Shown: positions 1 through 12,800 of the stretch, one piece after another
Layout of the letters: each line of letters starts with the position of its first letter
How positions within the stretch are numbered: the first letter of the stretch is position 1
Source: Branchiostoma floridae
Taxonomy: Eukaryota; Chordata; Leptocardii; Amphioxiformes; Branchiostomatidae
Reading direction: 5' to 3'
Assembly (NCBI RefSeq): GCF_000003815.2
Contig: NC_049997.1
Location: 5,530,776 to 5,594,775, forward strand
DNA length: 64,000 bases
Program-made: the position numbers and the translations under genes
The notes under the pieces: generated by a model
Seen by the model: the letters and a program-made list of their open reading frames with translations, nothing else
What the model was told of the DNA's origin: nothing
Database searches by the model: none

Positions 1-2420
1 TACTGGGGGTACTGACACTACTGGGGGTACTAACAGTACTGGGGGTACTGACACTTCTGGGGTACGGACACTACTGGGTGTATGGACACTACTGGGTGTA
101 CTGACACTACTGGGGGTACAGACACTTCTAGGTGTACGAACACTACTGTGGGTACTGACACTACGGGGGTACAGACACTACTGGGGGTACTGACACTACT
201 GGGGGTACGGACACTACTGGGGATACGGACACTTCTGGGGTACGGACACTACTGGGGGTACGGACACTTCTAGGTGTACGAACACTACTGTGGGTACTGA
301 CACTACTGGGGGTACAGACACTACTAGGGGTACAGACACTACTGGGGGTACAGACACTACTGGGGGTACATACACTACTGGGGGTACAGACACTACTGGG
401 GGTACGGACACTACTGGGGGTACGGACACTAATTGGGGTAGGACACTACTGGGGGTACGGACACTACTGGGGGTATGGACACTACTGGGGGTACGGACAC
501 TACTGGGGGTATGGGCACTACTGGGGGTATGGACACTACTTGGGGTATGGACATTACTGGGGGTACGAACACTACTGGGGGTACGGACACTACTGGGGGT
601 ACGAACACTTCTAGGTGTACGAACACTACTGTGGGTACTGACACTACTGGAGGTATGGACACTAATAGGGGTACAGACACTATTGGGGGTACGGACACTA
701 CTGGGGGTACAGACACTTCTGGGGGTACTGACACTACTGGGAGTACTAACACTTAACTGGGGGCACTGACAGTACTGAGGGTACAGACACTACTGGGGGT
801 ATAGACATTACTTGGGGTATGGACACTACTGGGGGCATAGACACTACTGGGGGTATGGACACTACGGGGGTATGGACACTACTTGGGGTACAGATACTAC
901 TGTGGGTACGGACACAACTGGGGGTACTGACACTACTGGGGTTACGGACACTACTGGGGATATAGACACTAAGGGGGGCATGGACACGAATGGACACTAC
1001 AGTGGGAATGTACACTACTGGGGGCATGGACACTAATGGACACTACAGTGGGTATGGACATTACTGGGGTTATGGACACTACTGGGGGTACAGACACTAC
1101 TGGGGGTACTGACACTATTGGGGGTACTGACACTGCTGGGGGTACAGACACTACTGGGGGTATGGACACTACTGGGGGTACAGACATTACTTGGGGTATG
1201 GACACTACTGAGGGCATAGACACTACTGGGGGTATGGACACTACCGGGGGTATGGACACTACTTGGGGTACAGATACTACTGTGGGTACGGACACAACTG
1301 GGGGTACTGACACTACTGGGGGTACTGACACTACTGGGGGTACAGAAACTCCTGTGGGGTACTGACACTACTGGGGGTACAGACACTACTGGGGGTACTG
1401 ACACTACTGCGGGTACAGACACTACTGGGGGTACTGACAGTACTGAGGGTACAGAAACTACTGGGGGTACTGACAGTACTGAGGGTACAGACACTACTGG
1501 GGGTACGGACACTACTGGGGGTACAGACACTACTGGGGGTACAGACACTACTGGGGGTACTGACACTACTGGGGGTACTGACACTGCTGGGGGTACAGAC
1601 ACTACTGGGGGTATGGACACTACTGGGGGTATGGACACTACTGGGGGTACAGACATTACTGGGGGTACTGACACTACTGGGGGTACAGACACTACTGGGG
1701 GTACTGACAGTACTGAGGGTACAGACACTACTGGGGGTAGGGACACTACTGGGGGTACTGACACTACTGGGGGTACTGACACTACTGGGGGTACAGACAC
1801 TACTGGGGGTACAGACACTACTGGGGGTACTGACACTAATGGGGGTACAGACACTACTGGGGGTACTGACACTACTGGGGGTACAGACACTATTGGGGGT
1901 ACTGACACAACTGGGTGTATGGACACTACTGGGGGTACAGACATTACTGGGGGTACTGACACTACTGGGGTACAGACACTACTGGGGGTATGGACACTAC
2001 TGGGGGTACAGACATTACTGGGGGTACTGACACTATTGGAGGTACTGACACTACTGGGGGTACAGACACTACTGGGGGTACTGACACTAATGGGGGTACA
2101 GACACTACTGGGGGTACAGACACTACTGGGGGTACTGACACTACTGGGGGTACAGACACTACTGGGGGTACTGACACTACTGGGGGTACAGACACTACTG
2201 GGGATACTGACACTACTGGGGGTACAGACACTACTGGGGGTACTGACACTACTGGGGGTACAGACACTACTGGGGGTACTGACACTACCGGGGGTACTGA
2301 CACTACTGGGGGTACAGACACTACTGGGGGTACACTGTACAGACACTGCTGGGGGTACAGACACTGCTGGGGGTACGGACACTACTTGGGGTACAGACAC
2401 TACTAGTTGTACGATTAGAC
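1..2420 (+). repeat. 18-bp G-rich minisatellite, intron 1 of paralogue A
   Basis: About 134 head-to-tail copies of an 18-bp unit close to GACACTACTGGGGGTACG, continuing off the left edge. The unit is six codons long, so many frames stay open on both strands, which explains the long TDTTGG- and VVSVPP-type open frames here; they are not genes. Scattered 17-bp units shift the frame. Each unit has a run of five G on the plus strand. It sits about 230 bp upstream of the glycosyltransferase exon, where paralogues B and C also carry this unit, so it belongs to intron 1 of the duplicated gene. Confidence 0.95.
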
Positions 2421-2515
2421 TAACTGTATTCGGAAACCTCTCAATTATCAACTGACGTTGAAAAGAGCATTGCATGTGCCAAGGAGGTTATCCTCACATG
2501 TACCAAAATTAGGAC

Positions 2516-2555
2516 CTGAGCCTAACGTGCTGCCGATTGTGCCATGGGATCTCAC
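2516..2555 (-). repeat. Residual 5' end of a tRNA-derived SINE
   Basis: This short stretch matches the 5' (tRNA-like) end of the longer SINE at 61690-62015 in paralogue C. Relative to C, about 0.9 kb between the minisatellite edge and this point is missing in A. Confidence 0.5.
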
Positions 2556-2652
2556 ATAACATTCCAATTACTCACTGATTAAATACACTTGTTAAATGCA
2601 TAGTTTTACATGTATGTTGAAGTAACAATAAATAAACTTCTCCTTGTAACAG

Positions 2653-3858
2653 AAAGCCTTGCTGTATTGCTGGTTCAGGATGAGTCCAATGCATCACAAG
2701 GCGAGATCTCCATAAATCCACAGCTGGGAAAAATACTCAAGGAGAATGCACAAGACATCCCTGTGTTTACTGCTGTTTTACAAGCAACTGAAGACGACAA
2801 AAAAGATGCACAGCAAGATGGAGTGGAATTGTTACTGCTTAAAATTGACCCATGTGACACAAGAACTGACCCATCACCTGGCTGGCTAACCTTTGACCAC
2901 CGGTCCAAATACCCACATCTTCCCTCAAAGATTCGGAGCATTGTTGGGCATGCTGGTGTCACAAGTAGGGCAACAGTAGTGATAAAGAAAGAACGGTACC
3001 CAGATGCCAGAGTCATTCTCTTCTCTAGTGACATACCAGAGGACACCGAGTACTACAGGGGAGACGAGAAGGCCATGGGGATTGGGAAGAAGGAAGACTC
3101 CATCCTGCAAGATGCACAAGAGGCTGATGTGGTCTTTTCTCTTGGACACAAGACATTTGACCACTTTCAGAACCAGTTCAGAGCTATTCCCACCAGCAAG
3201 AGGCCACAACATTTCAAGTTTGTTCCAAGGCCTTCCAAGATCTTTGTAGATGCAGAGGCTGAATTCCAGGACACACAGACAATGGTGGTTCTGTCCATTG
3301 GTAGGGTGAATGGCGCTGAAAAACTGAAGGGATATGACCTTGCTGTTGAATCCCTGAGCATTGTTGCAGACAAGATGAAAGTCAGGTATCGTGTCATAGG
3401 AGTTGACGAAGATGACTTTCAAACACGCAACGCAATCCTTGAGCAATGTAAGTCAGCCAACTTACAAATAACCCTCCTCTCATATGGCACACAGAAGGAC
3501 ATCTGTAAAGAGATGATGCAGGCTCACCTGGTCCTGATGCCTTCTCGTGCTGAACCGTTCGGACTGGTCGGCCTGGAGGCCATCGCAGCTGGCGTTCCTG
3601 TTCTTGTATCCAGCAAATCAGGATTGACAGACTTCATCCGTGAACATGTAGATGAACTGCATCATTCCATTGTTGACATGGATGGAAGTGACAAAGATGC
3701 CACTGTAAAATACTTGGCTCACAGCATTGAGAAAATGCTGAAACAGAACAGAACAGAGTTCAAAACAGCAGCAAGGGGCAAACAGCAGCTTCTGTCCTTA
3801 AAGTGCTGGGAAGAGTCCCATCAGCAGTTCATCAAAGCCTGTACAAGTAGAGACACAG
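2653..3858 (+). CDS. Exon 2 of paralogue A: GT4-type glycosyltransferase domain
   Basis: This exon encodes 402 codons. The N-terminal Rossmann half includes GHAGVTSRA and a predicted sugar/acceptor-side region. The C-terminal half has VVLSIGR followed by EKLKGYD, which are the Arg and Lys positions expected to contact the donor diphosphate. It then has SRAEPFGLVGLEAIAAGVPV, the EX7E signature of GT4 enzymes. The acceptor is a pyrimidine tract ending AACAG at 2652, and the donor is CAG/GTAAGT at 3858/3859. The exon starts at codon position 2, matching ATGG of the first exon and giving a protein start M-E-S-L-A-V. Catalytic activity is possible because key residues persist; donor and acceptor are unknown. 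Confidence 0.85.
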
Positions 3859-6800
3859 GTAAGTCAGTTTACATTAACTTTTTTGGCTATAGAAATCATT
3901 GACTGCCAAAACCATACAAGGTGAGGTGTAACATTTATCATCATTCTCATAACCCAAAATCTTTATTACCTTTGCCAGAATGGCTAAGGTTATATTTTCG
4001 GTCCGGTTGTGTGTTTTGCCCGTTTGTGAACAGCATAACAGCAAGAAGAGTTTGACGGATGCAGCTGATATTTGGTGGGTGGGTAGGGGTCTGGAAAATG
4101 AAGGAGTTGGATAATAGGCCCCCTATAGTGGCTTGCTAAGGTACTGCAGCGGAACCTCCATGCTTGATATCTCGGGTTCTGGACATGCTGTGGTCGTGAT
4201 TTTTGAGCGGTAGGGAGCCCTTAAAGCAGAGAGTGATTGCTGCGAGTTTGGGCATCCTAGCGGCTTTGTTGGAAGTGCAGGCGCCGGTTTACTCGCAAAC
4301 TTTTGTCCGCGGACAGCATAACTCGAGAAGACTTCGACGGACGCTGATGATATTTGGTGGGTGAGTAGGGGTCTGGAAAACGAAGGGGGTGTTCGATAAC
4401 AGGCCCCCTAGCGGCTTGCCTTGGTACTGCAGCGCAACTTCCGGGTGTGTTTCCTCATCTTCTAAACATGCTATGGTCACGAATTTTGTGTGTTAGATAG
4501 CTCTTGTGCTCAGGAGTTAGTGACATAAGTTTGGGCCCCCTTGCAGCCAGTTTACGGGTAGCCGGGGCATTTTTGTCAAAAACTTCTGAAGCATTACAAC
4601 CCCCCAGTCTGGTTTGGTTGATTCCACCCGTGGCAGCTGTGCAGCGCTGTTGACGCGTTGCTAAGGCCAATGGGTCAGGCTCCTTGACCTTTCCAGACAG
4701 GCGGACCGTACCATGTACATGTAGTTCAAAATGGGTAGGAATTTGTTGGTAAAATGGACTTTTTCATAACTCAAGAAGGGAACAATGGATTTTAATTATT
4801 TTTGGTATGTAGGTACCTTAGACAATGTTGTACAAAAAGAAATACTAGATATGCAGAATAAGAACACATTTGCATATTTAATTTAATGTGAATATTCCAT
4901 CATAGCAGGGTCTTTTTAATGTATCTCTTATCCCAGACGTGATATGGTCTTGACATTTGGGTGGTAGATAGCTTCCAGTGTCATGACAAAGTGACATGGA
5001 GGTTATATTTACCTTTGCCAGAATGGCTAAGGTTATGTTTTAGGCTTGTGAGTCTGTGTGTCTGTGTGTGTGTGTTAACAGTGTAACTCAAGAAGCCTTG
5101 GATGGATCCCAATAATATTTGGTAGGTGGGTAGGGGTCTGGAAAACAAAGGTCAAGTTCGATAATGGGCCCCCTAGCGGCTTGCTAAGGTACTGCAGCAA
5201 AACCTCAATTTTTTTTATATCTCGTGTTCTGGGCTTGCTGTGGTTATGATTTTTGAGTGGTAGATAGCTCTTGGGGCAGAGAGTAAGTGCTGCAAGTTTG
5301 GACTCCCTAGCGGCTTGTTTGGAACTGCAGTCGCCAATTTCCTTTCAAACTTTGGACGAGAATAACTCGAGAACGTGTTGATGGATCGTCATGGTTTTGG
5401 TATGTAGATAACCCAAGTAACAATGAATGTACACAATGGAATACTAATTATGCAAATCAGCAACTAATTTGCATAATTAATGAGGAAAGTTCATAAATCC
5501 ACTGCATTTCATGATAGGACTTTCAAACTTATATAGATGACGAAGAGAGAAATATGAACGCATATCAATTATATGACTGGTTTATTTTGAAATTCAACAA
5601 ATTGACAATGACATTGCAGCCACACGACTGAATTGCGACTTGTCATTACAAACCGTTAACATCAAAGTGGTTAAAATCGAGGCAATAACATAGTTCTTAA
5701 AAGGCATTTCAGACCGACAAATTAAAAAAGTATTGGGATAAAATGAAGTGTCATTACCAAAACATTTAAGATAGAATTTACTTAACACAGTAATATCAGT
5801 ATATAGCTATTCAAAATACATAATGCTATTTGGTACAAAAACACTGAGGTGACAATTACTCGTTCAAAAGGCGGACCATGAAGGGTACAGCGCTGTTGCG
5901 ATAGCGTTCAGTTCTACAGCGAGTAGTGTTCAGTTTGTGGGATGATCTTGTCAGTCTGCCACTGATCTCACCTCTGGCTGGTGGCAGTAAGTGCAAGAAA
6001 TGTTCAGACTGTCTGAGAGAGTTAGCAAAGTTTTTTATCAGGTCAAGACGTCGTGCTTGTAGAGAAGGTAGTCCCAAGTCAGAACAGGCATCGGTGTAAG
6101 ACGTGTAGTTGTGCCCCAGTATAATACGCACAGCTCTCCGTTGGACCTTCTCTATCCTGTCACTAAGTGCAGTGGTGAGCCCGGAATGCCAGACAGGGGC
6201 ACAATACTCCAGGACTGGTCGGATGTAAGACACATACACTGTGACAAGGTCGTCGATGGATACGTGAAAGTGTTTCAGTTTGCGGAGGAGGCACAGACGT
6301 CGACTTGATTTGCTACAAATGGAGTCGACATGGGAGTTCCATCGTAAATCAGACTGAAGCAGCACACCCAGGATTTTCATAACTACAACCTGTTGGAGCT
6401 CTGTGTTGTCGATCGTGAGAGGAGGTGTTGGGTACGGGGTCTTCCTGAATTGAATATGCATGACTTGACACTTCTTGGGATGCAGTTTCATATGGCTGGT
6501 TCGAGACCAGTTGTCCAAGTCGTTCAAGTCCTGCTGCATACTTGAAGGATTTAAGTTGGGGGTTCTTATTTCCAACAAATTCAGGTCATCAACGAATTTC
6601 CAGCGTTTGGAGGCAGCCTGATGTGCGGCGCTGTTGATATACGCAAGGAAAATCAAAGGCCCGAGTAGAGTCCCCTGGGGTAACCCACAGGTCACCTTCA
6701 AGCTGTCGGAAAGTGTTCCGTGGTAACGTACAGCCTGGCTCCTGTTAGAGAGGAAGTCTACAATCCATCTTGTCACGGAGGGGCGCAGGCCGAGATCAAG

Positions 6801-9800
6801 CAGACGTTGGATAGCAAGGTTATGACACACACGATCGAAGGCCTTGCTATAATCGGTTGAAACAAGAGAACACAGGACGCCGGGTTTATCGGTGGCTTTG
6901 AAAACCTCGTTGGTCAAATCTAGAAGGCAGTGTGTTGTCGATTTGCCCTTGAGGCAGCCGTACTGTTGAACATCGATTTGAGGAACGATGTCGGTCAACA
7001 CCCACCGCGAGACAAAACGTTCGGCAACTTTCGCTAGCAGGGATGTCAAGGAGATCGGACGAAGTTCGGTTATCGAAGGAGGTTTTGTCTTAGGTATTGG
7101 AACAATGACCGCACATTTCCATTCGTCCGGCACTAAGCCTTGTTGGAGGGAGCTATTGAGAATGTCGGTGAAGGGTTCGCTCAGTTCACACGCAAATTCT
7201 TTGATTATTTTACCAGGTATGCCATCTGGTCCAGCTGCTTTGCGTGTTTTGACCCTTTGTAGTTCTTTGTAGACATCCCAGGGTTGAACACATGGTGCCG
7301 GAAACGAAGGTAAGTACGCGGGCAGTGCTGTTGTGTCGATGGCAGGTAGAGACTGTATCACTGATCCGAGTGTTTTGTTAATCTCCATGGCAATACCGGG
7401 TTTGTCATCGGGGGCGAACCCATTGATGTGAATGACCGGTTCGGAACAGGATGAGTTCATCATGGTTTTTATCTCCTTGTACCACTGTGTGATATTGTCC
7501 TTCTTCATAGACTTTACTTTGGAGTTGTAGTAGGTCCCTTTTAAGTCCCCGATTTTCCTTTGGACTTTGTTCCTAAGGTGTTTCCAGGTGGAATCATCAT
7601 TCCTGGCAAAGGCTTGTTGTCTGCGATGTATGAGGGATTTGACCTCAGCTGACAGCCAAGGCTTGTCTTGGTGGTGAGAACGGGAAACCTTTAATGGGAA
7701 GAAGTGATCGATTTGACCTTGGAGCGTCGTGTACATAGCTCGGGATTTGTCACAAACGGAGGTAGCGGTGTAGACTTCAGACCAGCGATGAGATGTAATC
7801 CATTGCCCGAATAGTCGCAATGCTGAGTCTTTGATAGGTCTGTACACACGTCTCACTGTCCTGTTGATCACGGTTCTAGTTTTAGGTTGAAAGTCCACCG
7901 TGTTGTGATCACTAGTTCCTAAGGGAGGTGAGATGGTCGGAGGTAAGTAGTGCGATGCCAGGTTGGTGATCAGGAGATCCAAAGTGACTTGGCCTCTCGT
8001 GGGTTGCTTCACCACCTGGCACAGGTTGTGGCTTGCACACACTCTTGTTACGTCGACCCGATTAAAGTCACCAGCAACGGCTATCCCTATGTCAGGATAC
8101 TTCACACGGAGAGAGTCAATCGTATCCACTAAGTGATCGACAAGTAGCTCGTCGTGACCGGAGTTAGGTGGAGAGTACACGGCACAAACGGCTAGGCTGG
8201 AAACGTTCCGTGGAAGACGGTACGGCCGGATCTTAACCCACAAACACTCGAGTTCGTCAGGAACGAAGGTGTCGAGAAGACTTGACGGGAGGCTGTCTTT
8301 CACATAAACGGCGACGCCGCCTCCTCGACGATCGGGACGACATTTGGAGAACACCGAAAAACCGTCGACTGACATAAGCTGGTCGGGTGTTGCAGGGGTA
8401 AACCACGTCTCGGAGACTACGGCTATGTCAGTGTTGTTAATCGAAAGTACGGACTGGAACTCGTCCAGTTTGTTTAACAGCGATCTTGGGTTAAAGATCT
8501 GGAATGTTGGTAGCTGATAACCACACCTGGGTCTGTTGTTGTTTACATTCCGCCGGGGCGCCTTGGTACGATCACAGGTGATAGGACGCAGGTAACGCTT
8601 GTTGAATGGATCAGGGCCACATAGAAAGTCCGACGCTGATTTACATATCAAAGGGTGATCACTTTGCAGAGATGGGGAGGGTCGATTTCCAACAATTGTA
8701 GAGATATTACGAGCAAAGTTTGTACCTGCTTTCCTTCCTCTCGGTCTACCTCTTTTGAATAGTCCGTAGGTTTTCAGCTTTTCCTTGGCTTGTACGTCGA
8801 TGAAACCCTGTGTACATCGCCGCAGGCCTCTCAGGAATCCAGCGGAGTAACGTAGAACTCCAATGGACGCCATTTCAGAAGACAGAGATCGGCCACACAG
8901 CACGAACAGACGTCGGATACTCCTCCAAAAGTCCGCACAGCACGAAACAAACAGACACCAAACGGTTTACAGGACGGTTAGACATACACTACGTAAATAT
9001 TGCACTTCAAAGTGTTCAGAAATAAGGATGCAGACACCTTAGACGCTAGAGTAGGGGAGAGCTCAAAAGCTTGCGGCTGCCCTACACGAGCGCCACCTAT
9101 CGAAATTATGCAAATGACGGCCTCATTTTCGGATCGTCATGATTTTTGGCATGTAGTGAGCTGAAGTAAAAACTTATATAATGAGATACTAGTTATGCAA
9201 ATTAACAGCTTATTTGCATAATCAATGAGGAAATTTGATAAATCCACTGCATTCTGGGACTTTCAAACTTCTCACATATGTAACTGAGAAAGATGGCAGA
9301 GAGACATGTTTGGGTCCACTAAACGTCTTTTCTTGAACTGCAGGAGCCGGTTTTGTTTCCTACTTTGAAAGAGAATAAGTAAAAAAGGGATGAAAGGATC
9401 ATCGTGATTTTTGGTATGCTGATAGCTTAAATGATGCTTGATACAATTTAATATCATTATGTAAATAGGGATCTAATTTGTACAATAAGCAATGGCGAAA
9501 TGTTATGAACCAACTCCAGGCATATAAAATAAAATGTAATGAGTAACACATTTAATAATATGTCTACAGACATCATTCTACATAACAAACCTGGTTTATT
9601 TGGCAAAGGTATGTGTTCGTGGAACTCTAGTTGAAGCTAAAATCATATTATACAATTTTAAGAACCATTACACCTTTTATGTATAGTATATGCCTTTAAT
9701 TTGGTTCAAATTGTTTCATGGATGTAACATCTATTACCATAACTTTTCAAGTTTATTGCAATTTCTCAAGCGATATTAATTTAACAAATGATCAACGCAT

Positions 9801-12800
9801 AATTTTTCCCAGTTACGATCAATAAGTTCTCAGCCTCACACATAAATAATAAGCACAACAGAGCAATATCCACCGAATTTCAAATCATTGCAGCCATTAC
9901 TCTCCAGGCAACGCCTCTTTTAAAACTAGTAGGCAAGTGGTTAGAAAAACAAGGGTGTAATATTGTGCTTAGTAAAAGTGTTATTTAAGCAGAAGTGTTC
10001 CCTTTTCACACATGGATGATTTTGGAACTGTCTATTGTTGCATGGGGGGGGGAATGGCTGAAATATGCTGTATTTGCTCTCAAGCAAATGTCTGCCTTTC
10101 TAGTTGTTTATGAATGCATCGATATCAAAACCATTCAAAGTGTGTTGAACATGTGGATGTCTGAAGTGTGCATACCTCAGAAATTACTGTTGCTGCACAG
10201 TCAAGTAGATTTCCTTAAATTCATCGCTTATTTATTTCATGGTATTATGATTAGTGTCGGTATTATGGTAATGAATGTTACATGCATCTAACAACTTGAA
10301 ATGTGCCCACAGATACTGGTGCAAAACAGCCTGCTACAGGCCAGGAGCAGAGTGCAGTACATGGTGAGGAGATAGAGGAAGGTACGAAAAGCTTCTGAAT
10401 CAGTATCTGTCACCAACAGTTGTCAACTTGAAGGTACATGTACCTGCATTATGAAGGTCACAAAATCATCTTCAGTTGATAATGATTGAATTTTTGAGCA
10501 AAATATAACAGCAATGATTGGCACTTAACAGACCCCTTTTGTTACTTTCATTATTAAGATTGCAGGGCTGCATTGTATATTGCTTTATGTCATACCTGTG
10601 ACGCGAAAACATTCGATACGGGTGTTCCGGACCGGATGATAACTTTCCGTACGGCCCGGCCTTATCACACGCGCTCCATTCGAATAAATCGAACTGTTTC
10701 GAGTGGGCCGATTACGGCGCCATCGAAAGTTCGAATACCTGATTCGGACGTCTGAACATTACTGTTGCAACGGTTTTTTTTCGAGGGCAACAAATTTGTT
10801 CAACTTCTGGCGCATTTCACATCAAAAACAGTAGTTTTCTCAGGTGGGTATGACATAAATAAAATACAACACGGTGTATTCCGCATCACCCTCGGTCTCA
10901 GCCCTCCCACGGGTCGGACCACCCTCCGGCCTTCGGGCGATCCGACCCGCGGTCGGGCTGATACCTTGAGCGATACGGAATACACCGTGTTGTATTCTAT
11001 ATGTATTTCCATTGTTGAAAAATGTAACGTTTTTGACGGTGCAAACCAAAAATTGAAGGCTTTTAAGTTGCACCAAACAGATGAAGTAGTGAATTGCTGA
11101 CTTTTTTCACGTCTTAAATGTTGATAGAACAAAGTACTTATAATAGAACCAGTATAAGAAGTTACTGTACACTAGTAAAAGCTAGCCTGGGTACCATCCG
11201 GATAGTAGTTCGCTCCTATGTTCGCTTCTGCTATCCGTCTGGAGACGTGCGCATTCAAACCTTTTGGTGGTAAAATCAGTTAATGAGCGAATCAAGGAAT
11301 GGGTTCTAGAGCACTCGTTCGATGGCAACAGGACAGAGGGCTTGTCCGGTGTTGGAACACCGGTTCGAACGAGCGCTTGAACCCATTCCGTAATTCGGTC
11401 ATGTGTAGGGACCAATCAGCGCCTGCTTCCACTTTTTGTACGATTCCAGATGCTAAGATGGTCCGCGTTCCCAGACGGAAACACAGAGAAGCGACTGTAT
11501 ATAGTGTATAATGAATGTCAGAGCTAGAAGCGACTGTATATAGTATATAAGGAACGCCGGAGCGAACTGCTTTCCGGATGGTACCCAGGCTAAGAAAAAG
11601 CTATTATACAACTGTATATGATAAAATTATTACAGTCAATTGCTAATAAATCATCCCTGAAATGTTGATGTTGTACCAAATTTAGAATTACATACACTGC
11701 CAAAATGATTTTCGCTTATTTTGCTTACCCCATGGACAGTTCTTATATGAAGAAAAATATTCTTGCAAGAAGAAAATGTAAAAGAAAATTCAACATTTAT
11801 GCTCTTAAGAGAGGCGGTAAGGTTTGCATATTAGATTGTGCTGAGTAAGAAATTCTACGTTTTCTTTTCTGGACCAAAGATTTGCAAAATAAGATTTTTC
11901 CTGTCAGTGTGTACCTGTGACATTTGTATTCCCCCGTTGAATTTTGAGCCTTGCATAAAGATCTTAAACTTCTCCCTGCTATCTAATTGACTACCACAGT
12001 AGGCTGAAGGTGAGGATGCCTGCAATTTCTTAAATCTATGTTTTTCACATTCTCCTATTTCATCTAAAATGTTGTGAGGTGGCCATACACAATGCCTTCA
12101 AACTCTTTAATTTATAACTGGAGTCACTGTGTGATCTATTTGGAGTAAAAGTATAAATGCATGAAGATGCAACCTTATATTGTCAGACTTCAACCCGAAT
12201 TTCCAAACCTTGTTTAACAAAATGTTTTTGATTGTTTTTTTTTAATAAAAGAATGACAAATTAGCAACAACAGTAAATCTTGTGCCGGATACATTGTACA
12301 TTCTGCAATTGCTTTTCCTGGTACAGTAGCTTTACTAATCATTTGAACTTTATCCACAGGTAACAACACACAACATCCTGGAAAACTCCCAAACAGAAAG
12401 AGAGACATGGATCCTACTGGTGAGACTGGGGAAAGTAGGAAGGCCTTCAAAGGTAACTTGTAGGCAATACCTGTCAGCAGTAGAATAATGTCAGGTGCTT
12501 TATTACACTTGCCAAGAAGGTTATGTTTTTGGTGTGTTTGTCCGTCTGCATGTCTGTCTGTGAACAGCATGATTCAAGAAGCCTTGAAAGATTCAGTCTG
12601 ATGATATTTACATGTAGTAGGTAGGTAATGAAAGGGGTTGGAAATAAAGGTCATTCAAGTTCAATAATAGGCACCCTAGCAACTTTGTAAGGTACTGCAG
12701 TGGAACATCCTTTTTTTTACATCTCGTGGTAGACATGCTGTTTTCATGATTTTTGGGTGTGGTAGATAGCTCTTGGAGCAGAAAGTGCTATATCATAGTA

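Noticed and set aside
1033-2475. 480-codon minus-strand open frame and similar long frames in the minisatellites
   Set aside because: The 18-bp unit is six codons without stops in most frames, so open frames arise automatically on both strands; they shift wherever a 17-bp unit occurs.
9995-10291. 98-codon open frame with a hydrophobic C-terminus in intron 3 region
   Set aside because: The paralogue B copy has one more G in the internal G-run, shifting the frame, so coding is not maintained although the DNA is nearly identical.
10573-11132. Overlapping ~60-111-codon frames on both strands, repeated at 44076-44603
   Set aside because: They span a foldback MITE shared by recently duplicated introns; conservation reflects duplication rather than coding.
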